Below, one piece after another: positions 18,578 to 26,893 of a DNA stretch of 64,000 nucleotides. Within the stretch, counting starts at the first letter, position 1. Each line of letters begins with the position of its first letter. The notes under the pieces were generated by a model. That model worked only from the letters and a program-made list of their open reading frames with translations, was not told the DNA's origin and did no database searches. Origin of the DNA: Marivita sp. GX14005 (GTDB taxonomy: Bacteria > Pseudomonadota > Alphaproteobacteria > Rhodobacterales > Rhodobacteraceae); the NCBI RefSeq assembly GCF_023370775.1, contig NZ_JAMCCQ010000003.1:248001-312000 (forward strand). Direction: 5' to 3'. The translations under genes and the position numbers were made by a program.

Positions 18578-18691
18578 CGTCCCGCTCCTTGCCCGCAGCC
18601 ATGCCAATCCGACAGGTGGAGCAAAGCGTGACCCGGCGCATTAACCGGCGGCAAAGAGCCGGACGCATGATGCGTTGCCCGAAAGCCGCCG

Positions 18692-20224
18692 TCAGAGCAG
18701 CCATTCCACGGGCAACCAGCCGATCACCGTCAGACCGACGGACTTGAGCATATTCGATCCCGGCTCGCGGTGCGTGACCTCTTCGCCGCTGGTCCAGGTC
18801 AGATCGCCATCCTGAAGGGAAACGCGCCAGGCGACCCCCTCGAAGCCGTCATCGAAGGCGTCATGCATCCGCATCGCCATGGACGGGCTGTCGATCAAAA
18901 GCCCCATCTCGGTATTCAGGCTGGTCGATCTGGGATCGAAATTGAACGATCCGACGAAGATCCGCGCGCCGTCCACCGCGAAGGTCTTGGCGTGCAGGCT
19001 CGATCCCGATGAACCGAACGGCCCCGCATCCCCGCGCGGGGTGCGGATGGTGGCGCGTCGGCGCAGCTCGAAAATCCCGACGCCGGCCTGCAACAGATCG
19101 CGGCGGCGTTTTGCGTAACCGGCATGGACCGGGAACACGTCCGTCGCCTCCAGCGCATTGGTGAGTATCCGCACCTGCACCCCGCGGGCCTCCAGTTCAG
19201 CAAAGGCTTCGGTTCCCGCGGCACCGGGCACGAAATAGGGCGAGATGCCGTCGAAACGTTCCTCGATTTCCCCGACGGCCTCGGTCAGCCGCGCCGCCAG
19301 AAGATCATTGCGCGGAACGGCGCCCTGCCCCTTTGCCGGATCGTCGCTGACCAGCACCGCGCCCGTCCATTCCAGATCGAAGGTGCCTGTGGCAAGTTCG
19401 GCGACGATCTGCGATTGTTCGACGATCTCGCGATATTCCTCGGCCTGCGGATCGCGCCGCAATCGCTGCAGCCGGTCGCCGATAGGATCGCCCGAAGGCA
19501 CCGGCCCGACGATCGGTCCCGCGGGGTAGACCGAAGGCGCGGCCCAATAGCGGTCGAAATCGGCAGCAACCTCCGGGACGACCTCGCCCACCGCTAGAAC
19601 GTCGAGATCGACGTAAAGCGCCGTCGGTCCGGTGTCGAAATACTCGTCCCCGATATTGCGCCCGCCAAGGATCGTCGCTGCGCCGTCGACGGTGAAGGAT
19701 TTATTGTGCATCCTTCGGTTCAGCCGGAAGAAATCGAACCCGTAGGACAGCATCTTGAATCGGCGCAGGTTGAAGGGATTGTAGATCCGCACCTCCACAT
19801 TGGGATGAGCGTTCAGGCTCGCGAGTTCCGGGTCCAGCCCGGAGGTTCCATTGTCATCCACCAAAAGGCGCACCCGCACACCGCGTTCCGCCGCGCGGCG
19901 AAGCGCGTCGAGAAGCAACATACCGGTTAGGTCGTGGTGCCAGATGTAATACTGCGCATCGATGGATGTCTCGGCGGCATCGGCGAGGATCATCCGCGCG
20001 GCAAAGGCCTCCGCCCCGGTGCCGAGCGGTGCGATGCCGGTCTGTCCCGGATGGGCGGCGTGCAGGCGGCTGACGGCGCCCGCAAGCGCGGTGCTCTCGT
20101 CCGCAGGCAAAGCGCGGCTATCGATACGGTTTTCCGGGTCCGGCAGCGCAAACAGCGCCCGTGCGAGCAGGATCGCGAGAAGGAGACCGCCAATGATCCA
20201 AAGACCGATCTTCAATATTGTCAT
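18692..20224 (-). CDS. Phospholipase D / cardiolipin-synthase-like protein with two HKD motifs
   Basis: A 510-residue membrane-anchored PLD-superfamily protein. Residues 5-25 are an N-terminal helix. The first HxKx4D motif has His173, Lys175 and Asp180 followed by GGRN; the second has His411, Lys413 and Asp418 followed by GSFNFDPRS. Both catalytic sets are intact. The family transfers phosphatidyl groups (cardiolipin synthesis) or hydrolyses phosphodiesters; sequence alone does not decide. The ATG at 20224 is favoured over upstream in-frame codons because it places the membrane helix at the N-terminus, though its ribosome site is weak. Confidence 0.88.
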   Translation of the reverse strand: MTILKIGLWIIGGLLLAILLARALFALPDPENRIDSRALPADESTALAGAVSRLHAAHPGQTGIAPLGTGAEAFAARMILADAAETSIDAQYYIWHHDLTGMLLLDALRRAAERGVRVRLLVDDNGTSGLDPELASLNAHPNVEVRIYNPFNLRRFKMLSYGFDFFRLNRRMHNKSFTVDGAATILGGRNIGDEYFDTGPTALYVDLDVLAVGEVVPEVAADFDRYWAAPSVYPAGPIVGPVPSGDPIGDRLQRLRRDPQAEEYREIVEQSQIVAELATGTFDLEWTGAVLVSDDPAKGQGAVPRNDLLAARLTEAVGEIEERFDGISPYFVPGAAGTEAFAELEARGVQVRILTNALEATDVFPVHAGYAKRRRDLLQAGVGIFELRRRATIRTPRGDAGPFGSSGSSLHAKTFAVDGARIFVGSFNFDPRSTSLNTEMGLLIDSPSMAMRMHDAFDDGFEGVAWRVSLQDGDLTWTSGEEVTHREPGSNMLKSVGLTVIGWLPVEWLL

Positions 20225-20311
20225 AAGGTAAAATGTCTTTCGGTTGTCAGAAGGTTGCATCCGCAATGCGCGTTGCGGCCTGCAGGTTATCCGATCAGGC
20301 GGAAAGCGTCA

Positions 20312-21373
20312 TTAACCTTCATCGAAGCGCCTGCACCATTCGCCCGCCGGAGCGGGGCCGAGCGAGTCGCGCAGCGTGATCGTCACGTCGAGCCGGTGCG
20401 GCCGGCCGGCATGGCGCCCCTCGATCATGCCGATCAGCGCTTCGGCTGCCTCGGCGCCCATTTCGCGATGCGGGACGTGCACGGTGGTCAGTCCGGGCTC
20501 CGCAATGCCGGCAAGTTCGATATCGTCGAAGCCCGTGATCGAGACATTGCCCGGAACCTCGATCCCCAGTGCCTTCGCGCGGGTGAGCGCGCCGACCGCC
20601 AGCACGTCATTGCCGCACATCACCGCGCTTGGCGGCGCGCCGGATCGCATCAGCTCGGCAAAGGCAGCGCCGCCCGCCTCGATCTCGTAGGGCGCCTCGA
20701 TCACTGTCAGATCGGCGGGATCGCGCCCATGCGCCCGGAGCGCATCGCGCATCCCGACAAGCCGCCCCGCCGCGCGGTCATTGCCAGCGATGATGCCAGA
20801 GATCAGCGCAATGCGCCGATGGCCGAATGAGAGCACCTTTTCGGTCAATGCGCGCATCGCCGCGCGGTTGTCGAACCCGACCGAGGCATGCGGGCGCTCC
20901 GGCGAATAGGCCCAGGCGAGCATCGTCGGCACGCTGCGCCGTTCGAGATAATCGTAGATCGCGTCATCGCGCTCGTAGCCGATCAGCAAAAGTCCATCGA
21001 CCCCGCGCGCGACCAGCGCCTTGATCTGTTCGGCCTCCAGATCCGGGCGATAGGCACTGCTGGCAAGCAGCAAAGTGTAGCCATGGGCGTGCAACCCCTC
21101 CTGAAACGCCTGCAGGCAGCGCGCGAAGATCGCGTTCTCCATCGTCGGGATGATCGCGCCGATCGTGAAGGACCGCCGCGCCGCCATCGCGCGGGCCGAG
21201 AAATTCGGAACATAGCCCAGCTCCTCGACAGCGCGCAGAACGCGGATGCGGGTCTTTTCCACCACGCGCTCGGGCGCGTTGAGACAGCGCGACACCGTCG
21301 CCGTGGAGACCCCCGCTGCCCGCGCCACATCGCTCAGTGTCGGCGCGCCGCGCGGCAAATCCGGCATTGTCAT
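20312..21373 (-). CDS. LacI-family transcriptional regulator, likely of the sulfonate operon
   Basis: A 353-residue repressor or activator. The helix-turn-helix is at about residues 10-32 (TLSDVARAAGVSTATVSRCL), with the LacI hinge region RAVEELGYVPN. The rest is a periplasmic-binding-protein-like sensor domain ending RLDVTITLRDS. The ATG at 21373 has GGAGG eight bases upstream, which excludes the longer frame reaching into the operator. It is divergent from the TRAP/hps operon. The double palindrome between them is the expected binding site, implying autoregulation and control of the operon. The inducer is probably DHPS or an intermediate (inference). Confidence 0.92.
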   Translation of the reverse strand: MTMPDLPRGAPTLSDVARAAGVSTATVSRCLNAPERVVEKTRIRVLRAVEELGYVPNFSARAMAARRSFTIGAIIPTMENAIFARCLQAFQEGLHAHGYTLLLASSAYRPDLEAEQIKALVARGVDGLLLIGYERDDAIYDYLERRSVPTMLAWAYSPERPHASVGFDNRAAMRALTEKVLSFGHRRIALISGIIAGNDRAAGRLVGMRDALRAHGRDPADLTVIEAPYEIEAGGAAFAELMRSGAPPSAVMCGNDVLAVGALTRAKALGIEVPGNVSITGFDDIELAGIAEPGLTTVHVPHREMGAEAAEALIGMIEGRHAGRPHRLDVTITLRDSLGPAPAGEWCRRFDEG

Positions 21374-21424
21374 GGCGGTGACCTCCTGCAAGGGCGGATA
21401 CCCGACAATGCGGGCTTGTCTCAA

Positions 21425-21459
21425 TGTAAGCGCTTGCATTAAATTTGCAAGCGCTTACA
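21425..21459. promoter_or_regulatory. Double LacI-type operator
   Basis: Two 14-base near-palindromes, TGTAAGCGCTTGCA (21425-21438) and TGCAAGCGCTTACA (21446-21459), are perfect inverted copies of each other around TTAAATT. Each has the central CG and AAGCGCTT core typical of LacI/GalR-family operators. Their centres are 21 bases apart, two helix turns, so two dimers could bind the same face. The sites lie 52 bases upstream of the regulator start and 39 upstream of the first operon gene. Confidence 0.88.
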
Positions 21460-21497
21460 CTCCATTCCCAGAGCCGATTCCCAAGGGAGAGATGCCG

Positions 21498-21683
21498 ATG
21501 TTCCTGATCGCCGCCATTCTGACCTTCGCGGTGTTCTTCGCGAATGTCGCGATGGGCGCCTTCACCGGAACCACGTTCATCGGCGATTTGGGGGAAATGC
21601 TGGTTCTGCTCGCCGCATCGATATTCTTCGTGGTGGCGATCCTGAAACGGGAAGCCGACCGGGAAAACAGAAAAAACGGCTGA
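21498..21683 (+). CDS. Small two-helix membrane protein, first gene of the sulfonate operon
   Basis: A 61-residue protein with hydrophobic segments at about residues 1-22 (MFLIAAILTFAVFFANVAMG) and 33-49, and a charged tail (READRENRKNG). The ATG at 21498 is preferred over the one at 21492 because AAGGGAG then sits eight bases upstream. It lies directly downstream of the operator and 35 bases before the TRAP binding-protein gene. I do not recognise a family. It could help assemble or tune the transporter, but that is only a guess from position. Confidence 0.7.
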   Translation: MFLIAAILTFAVFFANVAMGAFTGTTFIGDLGEMLVLLAASIFFVVAILKREADRENRKNG

Positions 21684-21718
21684 GCCACGTCACGCGCCAT
21701 GTCAACGGGAGGAAACAC

Positions 21719-22867
21719 ATGAGCACCGAAAAGACCGAACTGGCCTCTGAAGAGCGCCGCAATTTCCTGAAGATCGCCGCAACCGGAGGCTTCACCGCCG
21801 CCATCGTCGCCGGTGCGGCCGGTACGCTGGTGTCATCCGAAGCGGCGGCGCAAACCGCCAATGAGGAACGCGAGCGCGAAAAGGCGGCCGATCACGTCAT
21901 GACGCTGGCCACCGAATATGTCATCGGCACGACGCGCAGCTATCCGATGATGCAACTCGACGTGAAGGAAAACCTGCAAAACGCCTCGAACGGCAAGATC
22001 TACGTCAAGCTCGCCCCCGGCGGGCAGCTCGGCACCGGCTCGGCGCTGGCGCAGAAGGTGCAGGGCGGCACGATCAATGCCGGCCAGTTCTCGCTGTCGA
22101 ATTTCGCGCCCTTCGCGCCTGCGGTCGATCTTATCAACATGCCGTATTTCTGCGGCTCCAATCAGCGCTTCGTGAACCTCGTCACCTCCGACATCTGGAA
22201 GTCCGAGGTGAATGCGCTGGTCGAGCAGCGCGGCTTCAAGCCGATGTTCTATTTCTGCATCGATCCGCGCGTGATGGCGGTGCGCAAGGGCGGCGGCGGT
22301 CCGATCATGACGCCGGGCGATCTGCAGGGCATCAAGTTCCGCGTGCCCGGATCGAAGATGCTACAGCAATTCTACCGCATGGGCGGCGCCAATCCGACGC
22401 CCGTGGCCTGGGGCGAAACCCCGTCTGCGATCAAGCAGGGCGTGGCCGACGCGCTCGACCCGGCGGTCGGCGCGCTTTATGCCTTCGGCTTCAAGGACAT
22501 CCTGAGCCACGTCACCTTCACCCAGGCGGTGCCGGACAGCCAGACCTATGCCTGCAACATCGAATGGTACAACACCCTGCCCGCCGATGTGCAGGAGGCG
22601 ATCGAATGGGCCTCCGAGATGAGCTTCCATCAGAACCTCGCCAAGGTGCCTTCGGCCCGCGCCTACGCGATGGCCGAGATGAACAAGAGCGGCGTGGAGT
22701 TCCATTCGCTGAACGAGGACCAGCTTGCCGAATGGCAGGACACGGTCGGTTATCAACGCTCCGAATGGGACGATTTCAAGACCGAGCTCGCCGGTTCGAT
22801 GGAGACCTTCGACAAGCTGGTCGAGGCCGCCGGCACGCGCGGGCAATACTACGTCCACGACGCGTGA
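21719..22867 (+). CDS. TRAP transporter substrate-binding protein (DctP type)
   Basis: A 382-residue periplasmic binding protein. The N-terminus has a twin-arginine-type signal (RRNFLKIAATGGF at residues 13-25), followed by AAA before the mature part, suggesting Tat export. The mature part has DctP features including GGQLGTGSALAQKVQGGT and FRVPGSKMLQQFYRMGGANPTPVAWGE. The Arg in FRVPGS is the conserved carboxylate- or sulfonate-contacting residue of the family. It is followed by the small and large membrane subunits. The substrate is inferred from the downstream enzymes to be DHPS. Confidence 0.93.
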   Translation: MSTEKTELASEERRNFLKIAATGGFTAAIVAGAAGTLVSSEAAAQTANEEREREKAADHVMTLATEYVIGTTRSYPMMQLDVKENLQNASNGKIYVKLAPGGQLGTGSALAQKVQGGTINAGQFSLSNFAPFAPAVDLINMPYFCGSNQRFVNLVTSDIWKSEVNALVEQRGFKPMFYFCIDPRVMAVRKGGGGPIMTPGDLQGIKFRVPGSKMLQQFYRMGGANPTPVAWGETPSAIKQGVADALDPAVGALYAFGFKDILSHVTFTQAVPDSQTYACNIEWYNTLPADVQEAIEWASEMSFHQNLAKVPSARAYAMAEMNKSGVEFHSLNEDQLAEWQDTVGYQRSEWDDFKTELAGSMETFDKLVEAAGTRGQYYVHDA

Positions 22868-22871
22868 ACGC

Positions 22872-22899
22872 GCGGCGGCGGTGCCTGTGGCGCCGCCGC
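22872..22899 (+). other. Nine-pair GC stem-loop between TRAP binding-protein and membrane genes
   Basis: GCGGCGGCG (22872-22880) and CGCCGCCGC (22891-22899) pair perfectly around a 10-base loop, five bases after the dctP-type stop, with no T-run. Such stems behind binding-protein genes often stabilise the upstream mRNA and allow it to outnumber membrane-subunit mRNA; that role is inferred here. Confidence 0.6.
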
Positions 22900-22971
22900 T
22901 GTCATGCGATACCCCCTGACGCTCCGGCCAACGCGGCCCGGATACCAGCGTCGTGACCTGCCGGAGAGCCC

Positions 22972-23484
22972 ATGGACACCCTGCGCCTGATAGACCGCAA
23001 TGCCGAACGCTGGATGCTTCTCGTCTTCTATGTGATGCTCGTCATCACCATGGCCATAGAGGTGCTGCGCCGCGAGGTGTTCTCCTATTCCTCGATCTGG
23101 GGCGAAGAGGTGGTGCGCTATGCGTTCATCTATCTGGCTTGGATCGGCGCCTCGGCGGCGGTCAAGGACCGCGCCCATATCCGCATCGATGTCATCATGC
23201 ATTACCTCGGTCGGCGCATGAAGGCGCTGCTCTACATGCTGGGCGATATCGTGATGTTCGCCGTCGCGATCGTCGCGCTCTACTGGTCGCTCGAAACGGT
23301 GCATGTCTCGCTTAACTTCGGATCGGTCACGGCGGGGCTGCGCGTGTCGCAGGCCTGGGCGCTGATGGCGGTGCCGCTTGGCTTCGCGCTGATGATGTGG
23401 CGGCTCATTCAATCCTTCATCCGCGATTTCAAGGCTCTTCGGGACGGCACGGACGTCTACGAAGGCGATACGCTATTCGACTGA
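22972..23484 (+). CDS. TRAP transporter small membrane subunit (DctQ type)
   Basis: A 170-residue protein with four predicted membrane helices (about 15-35, 50-66, 88-108 and 128-148). The DctQ signature SIWGEEVVRYAFIYLAWIGASAAVKD is present in the second helix region, with RIDVIMHYL after it. It partners with the large subunit 12 bases downstream. The acidic C-terminus (VYEGDTLFD) is unremarkable. The start follows a GGAG ribosome site near 22961-22966. Confidence 0.93.
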   Translation: MDTLRLIDRNAERWMLLVFYVMLVITMAIEVLRREVFSYSSIWGEEVVRYAFIYLAWIGASAAVKDRAHIRIDVIMHYLGRRMKALLYMLGDIVMFAVAIVALYWSLETVHVSLNFGSVTAGLRVSQAWALMAVPLGFALMMWRLIQSFIRDFKALRDGTDVYEGDTLFD

Positions 23485-23496
23485 GGATTCCCGGCA

Positions 23497-24822
23497 ATGT
23501 GGCAACAGATCAATCAGACGGTCGAGCTCGGCTGGGATTTCTACGTTCCGGTGATCCTTTTCGTGTCGCTTATCGCGCTGGCGGTTCCCGTATGGGCGGC
23601 GATCGGCGCGGCGGCGATCATAATGCTTGTGATGTCGGGCGATCTGCCGCTGAGCGCGGTGGGCGAGAGTCTCTTCACCGGGATCGACGCCTTCGCACTG
23701 ACCGCCGTGCCGCTCTTCATCCTGACCGGCGACGTGCTGGTGCGCACCGGGCTCAGCCGCAAGTTCCTCGACGTGGCTGAAGCCTTGACAAATTTCGCCA
23801 AGGGCGGGTTCGGCTCGGCCACGGTGCTGGTCTGCGGCATGTTCGCCGCGATCTCGGGCTCCGACGCGGCCGGCGCGGCGGCGGTGGGGCGCATGACCAT
23901 CGCGCGGCTGGTGGAATCGGGCTACCCGCGCCCCTATGCCTGCGCGCTGGTGGCGGCGGGCGCCTGCACGGGCATCCTGATTCCGCCCTCCATCGCCTAT
24001 ATCATCATCGGTCTCGTGCTCGGCATCTCGGCCTCCACCTTGTTTCTGGCCGCGCTCATTCCCGGCCTGTGCATTCTCTTCGCGATCCTCATCACCAACC
24101 TGATCGTCAACCGCATCTACGGCTACGAGGGCGGCGGCAACCTGTCGATGGGCGAATGGGCGGGCAATCTGGGCCGTGCGCTGAAAAGCGGCTGGTATGC
24201 GTTCATCGTGCCGGGCATCATTTTCTACGGCATCTTTTCGGGTCGCCTGACTCCGACCGAAGCCGGGGCCACGGCGGTCGTCGTCACGATCCTCATGGGC
24301 TTCATCCTGCGCACGCTCACGCTGGCGGACTTCCCCTCCATGCTCATCAGCTCTGCAAAGGTCAACGGAGTGATCCTGCCGATCATCGCCTTCTCCGCCC
24401 CGCTGGCCGAAGCGCTCGCGATCATGGGCGTGCCGCAGGGCTTCGTGACCTCCGCCACCAGCCTTAGCGACGAGCCGTGGGTTCTGATCCTGCTGATGAT
24501 CGGCATCCTGATCGCCGCCGGATGCGTGATGGAGACAACGCCGAACATCGTGATCCTCGCGCCGATCCTCTATCCGCTGGCGCAAAATATCGGCATGAAC
24601 GAGATCCAGTTCTGCATCATGATGATAACCGCCCTCGGCGTCGGCTTCATCACGCCGCCGCTCGGGCTCAATCTCTTCGTCGTCTCCGGCATCACGGGCG
24701 AGTCGATCCTCAAGATCGCGGCGCGGGCGGGACCGTTCGTGCTGTGTATGTTCGTGGTCGTTCTCTTCATCGCCTACGTCCCCGCCGTTTCGACGACGCT
24801 TCTCCCAGATATCTACCGATAG
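23497..24822 (+). CDS. TRAP transporter large membrane subunit (DctM type)
   Basis: A 441-residue protein of about 12 hydrophobic segments, the sodium-coupled permease of the TRAP system. Family motifs include AISGSDAAGAAAVG, GACTGILIPPSIAYIIIG, and TPTEAGATAVVV. The C-terminal IGFITPPLGLNLFVVSGITG-type segment is also conserved. It ends nine bases before hpsN, linking transport tightly to the first catabolic enzyme. Substrate specificity is set by the binding protein; the downstream genes point to DHPS. Confidence 0.94.
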   Translation: MWQQINQTVELGWDFYVPVILFVSLIALAVPVWAAIGAAAIIMLVMSGDLPLSAVGESLFTGIDAFALTAVPLFILTGDVLVRTGLSRKFLDVAEALTNFAKGGFGSATVLVCGMFAAISGSDAAGAAAVGRMTIARLVESGYPRPYACALVAAGACTGILIPPSIAYIIIGLVLGISASTLFLAALIPGLCILFAILITNLIVNRIYGYEGGGNLSMGEWAGNLGRALKSGWYAFIVPGIIFYGIFSGRLTPTEAGATAVVVTILMGFILRTLTLADFPSMLISSAKVNGVILPIIAFSAPLAEALAIMGVPQGFVTSATSLSDEPWVLILLMIGILIAAGCVMETTPNIVILAPILYPLAQNIGMNEIQFCIMMITALGVGFITPPLGLNLFVVSGITGESILKIAARAGPFVLCMFVVVLFIAYVPAVSTTLLPDIYR

Positions 24823-24831
24823 GACCGTGAC

Positions 24832-26139
24832 ATGACCCGTGAATATCTCAAGAAGGCCACGATGACCTCGACCACCGATGCGACCGAAACGCATCGGATC
24901 GTGACCGGCATCCTGAACGACATCGAAGCGGGCGGCGACGAAAAGGCGCTGGAATACGCTGCCAAGTTCGACCGCTATGATGGCAACGTCCTGCTGACAA
25001 AAGACGAGATCGACGCCGCCATCGCGCAGGTGCCGGACAAGCTCAAGGCCGATATCGACTTCGCCCATGACAACGTCAAACGCTTTGCCGAGCTGCAGAA
25101 AAGCACCGTTGCGGATGTCGAGATGGAGATCCTGCCCGGTTTCGTCGCCGGCCAGAAGGCGATCCCCGTGGAGGCGGCGGGCTGCTATGTGCCCGGCGGG
25201 CGCTACAGCCATATCGCCTCGGCGATCATGACGGTGACGACGGCCAAGGTCGCCGGTTGCAAGCACATCACCGCCTGTTCCCCGCCCCGCCCCGGCACCG
25301 GCATCGCGCCCGCCATCGTCTACGCCGCGCATATTTGCGGCGCCGACCGGATCATGGCGATGGGCGGCGTGCAGGGCGTGGCCGCGATGACCTTCGGCCT
25401 TTTCGGACTGCCCAAGGCCAACATCCTCGTCGGCCCCGGCAACCAGTTCGTCGCCGAAGCCAAGCGCATCCTCTTCGGGCGTGTCGGCATCGACATGATC
25501 GCCGGCCCGACCGACAGCCTCATCATCGCCGACAAGACCGCCGATGCGCATATCGTGGCGACCGATCTCGTGAGCCAGGCGGAGCATGGCTACAACTCGC
25601 CCGTCTGGCTCGTCACCGACGACCGCACACTGGCCGAGGACGTGATGGCCCGCTTGCCCGAGCTGATCGAGGATCTGCCGGAGGTGAACCGCGACAACGC
25701 CGCCGCCGCCTGGCGCGACTATGCCGAGGTGATCCTTTGCGACAGCCGCGAGGAGATGGCCGCCTGCTCGGACGAATATGCCCCGGAGCATCTCACGGTT
25801 CAGGCCGGTGATCTGGATTGGTGGCTTGGTCGTCTTTCCTGCTACGGCTCGCTCTTTCTGGGTGAGGAAACGACCGTGTCCTATGGCGACAAGGCGTCAG
25901 GCACGAACCACGTCCTGCCAACCTCGGGCGCGGCGGGCTATACCGGCGGGCTGAGCGTGCACAAATACATGAAGATCGTCACCTGGCAGCGCAGCACGCG
26001 CGAGGCGTCGAAGGATGTGGCCATCGCCACCGCCCGGATCTCGCGGCTCGAAGGGATGGAGGGCCATGCCCGCGCCGCAGATGTGCGGCTGGCAAAGTAT
26101 TTCCCCGGCGAAACCTTCGATCTGACCCCTCATGCGTGA
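24832..26139 (+). CDS. hpsN: Sulfopropanediol 3-dehydrogenase (HpsN), histidinol-dehydrogenase family
   Basis: A 435-residue NAD-dependent enzyme of the histidinol dehydrogenase superfamily. Family blocks are intact: GCYVPGGRY, GADRIMAMGGVQG, LVGPGNQFVAEAK, the zinc-site SQAEHG, EYAPEHL and GTNHVLPTSG. Context separates it from HisD: it lies between a TRAP transporter and two alcohol dehydrogenases, with sulfopyruvate decarboxylase downstream, as in known DHPS clusters. HpsN oxidises the C3 alcohol of (R)-DHPS in two steps to (R)-sulfolactate. Its end overlaps the next gene by eight bases. Confidence 0.88.
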   Translation: MTREYLKKATMTSTTDATETHRIVTGILNDIEAGGDEKALEYAAKFDRYDGNVLLTKDEIDAAIAQVPDKLKADIDFAHDNVKRFAELQKSTVADVEMEILPGFVAGQKAIPVEAAGCYVPGGRYSHIASAIMTVTTAKVAGCKHITACSPPRPGTGIAPAIVYAAHICGADRIMAMGGVQGVAAMTFGLFGLPKANILVGPGNQFVAEAKRILFGRVGIDMIAGPTDSLIIADKTADAHIVATDLVSQAEHGYNSPVWLVTDDRTLAEDVMARLPELIEDLPEVNRDNAAAAWRDYAEVILCDSREEMAACSDEYAPEHLTVQAGDLDWWLGRLSCYGSLFLGEETTVSYGDKASGTNHVLPTSGAAGYTGGLSVHKYMKIVTWQRSTREASKDVAIATARISRLEGMEGHARAADVRLAKYFPGETFDLTPHA

Positions 26140-26893
26140 TCCGTTCTCCCTGTTCGATCTGACCGGCAAGGTCGCCTGCATCACCGGCTCAAGCTCCGGC
26201 CTCGGGCGCCGCGCGGCGCACGTGCTGGCGGCGGCGGGCGCGTACGTGGTCGGCGTGGCGCGGCGCGCCGAGGCGCTGGATTCGCTTTGCGCCGAGATCG
26301 GCGATGCGGCCGCAGGCGTCGCGGCGGATGTCGCGGACCGCTCGAATATCGCCGCGCTCGTCGCGCAGGTTTCCGACCCGTTCGGCGCGCCCGACATCCT
26401 GATCCACGCCGCCGGGATCAACACGCGCGAGACCGCCGATGACGTGACGGCGGAAGGCTGGGACAAGACGCTCGCGCTCAATCTCACCGCGCCGTTCTTT
26501 CTCAGCCAAGCGATGGTCCCCGCGATGAAGCGCAAGGGCTGGGGCCGGATCGTCAACTTCGCCTCGCTCCAGACCACCCGCGCCTTCCCCGGCGGAATCG
26601 CCTATGGCGCAACGAAAGGCGGCATCGCGCAGCTGACGCGCGCCATGGCCGAAGCCTGGTCGCCCATTGGGATCACCGCGAACGCCATCGGGCCGGGCTT
26701 TTTCCCGACCGAACTGACGGCGGCGGTGTTCGGGGACGAGGAGCGTGCGGCGCGCAATGCGGCCCAGACCTGCATCGGTCGCAATGGCAGGATGGAGGAC
26801 ATGGACGGGCCGATCCTGTTCCTGTGCTCGGAGGCGTCCTCCTACGTGACCGGGCAGGTCCTGATGGTCGATGGGGGGTTCACGGCGAAATGA
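26132..26893 (+). CDS. hpsO: SDR dehydrogenase, HpsO-like (DHPS 2-dehydrogenase)
   Basis: A 253-residue short-chain dehydrogenase with TGSSSGLGRRAA at 18-29, an NFASLQ catalytic Ser, YGATKGG with Tyr and Lys, and a C-terminal YVTGQVLMVDGG. Together with the following zinc enzyme it corresponds to the HpsO/HpsP pair in DHPS-degrading bacteria. Those enzymes interconvert DHPS enantiomers through the 2-keto compound so that HpsN receives the R form. The assignment rests mainly on gene order; the fold alone would not specify the substrate. It overlaps hpsN by eight bases and hpsP by four (ATGA). Confidence 0.72.
   Translation: MRDPFSLFDLTGKVACITGSSSGLGRRAAHVLAAAGAYVVGVARRAEALDSLCAEIGDAAAGVAADVADRSNIAALVAQVSDPFGAPDILIHAAGINTRETADDVTAEGWDKTLALNLTAPFFLSQAMVPAMKRKGWGRIVNFASLQTTRAFPGGIAYGATKGGIAQLTRAMAEAWSPIGITANAIGPGFFPTELTAAVFGDEERAARNAAQTCIGRNGRMEDMDGPILFLCSEASSYVTGQVLMVDGGFTAK

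Noticed and set aside
18641-18654. TTAAC-CGGC-GGCAA upstream of ftsH as a further Fnr/Dnr-like box
   Set aside because: The second half differs from GTTAA at two positions, and a match this loose is easily found by chance; not counted with the three better boxes.
23473-25791. 772-codon minus-strand frame across the TRAP and hpsN genes
   Set aside because: Composition is dominated by His/Asp/Arg/Gly from antisense codons and it crosses three well-supported genes.
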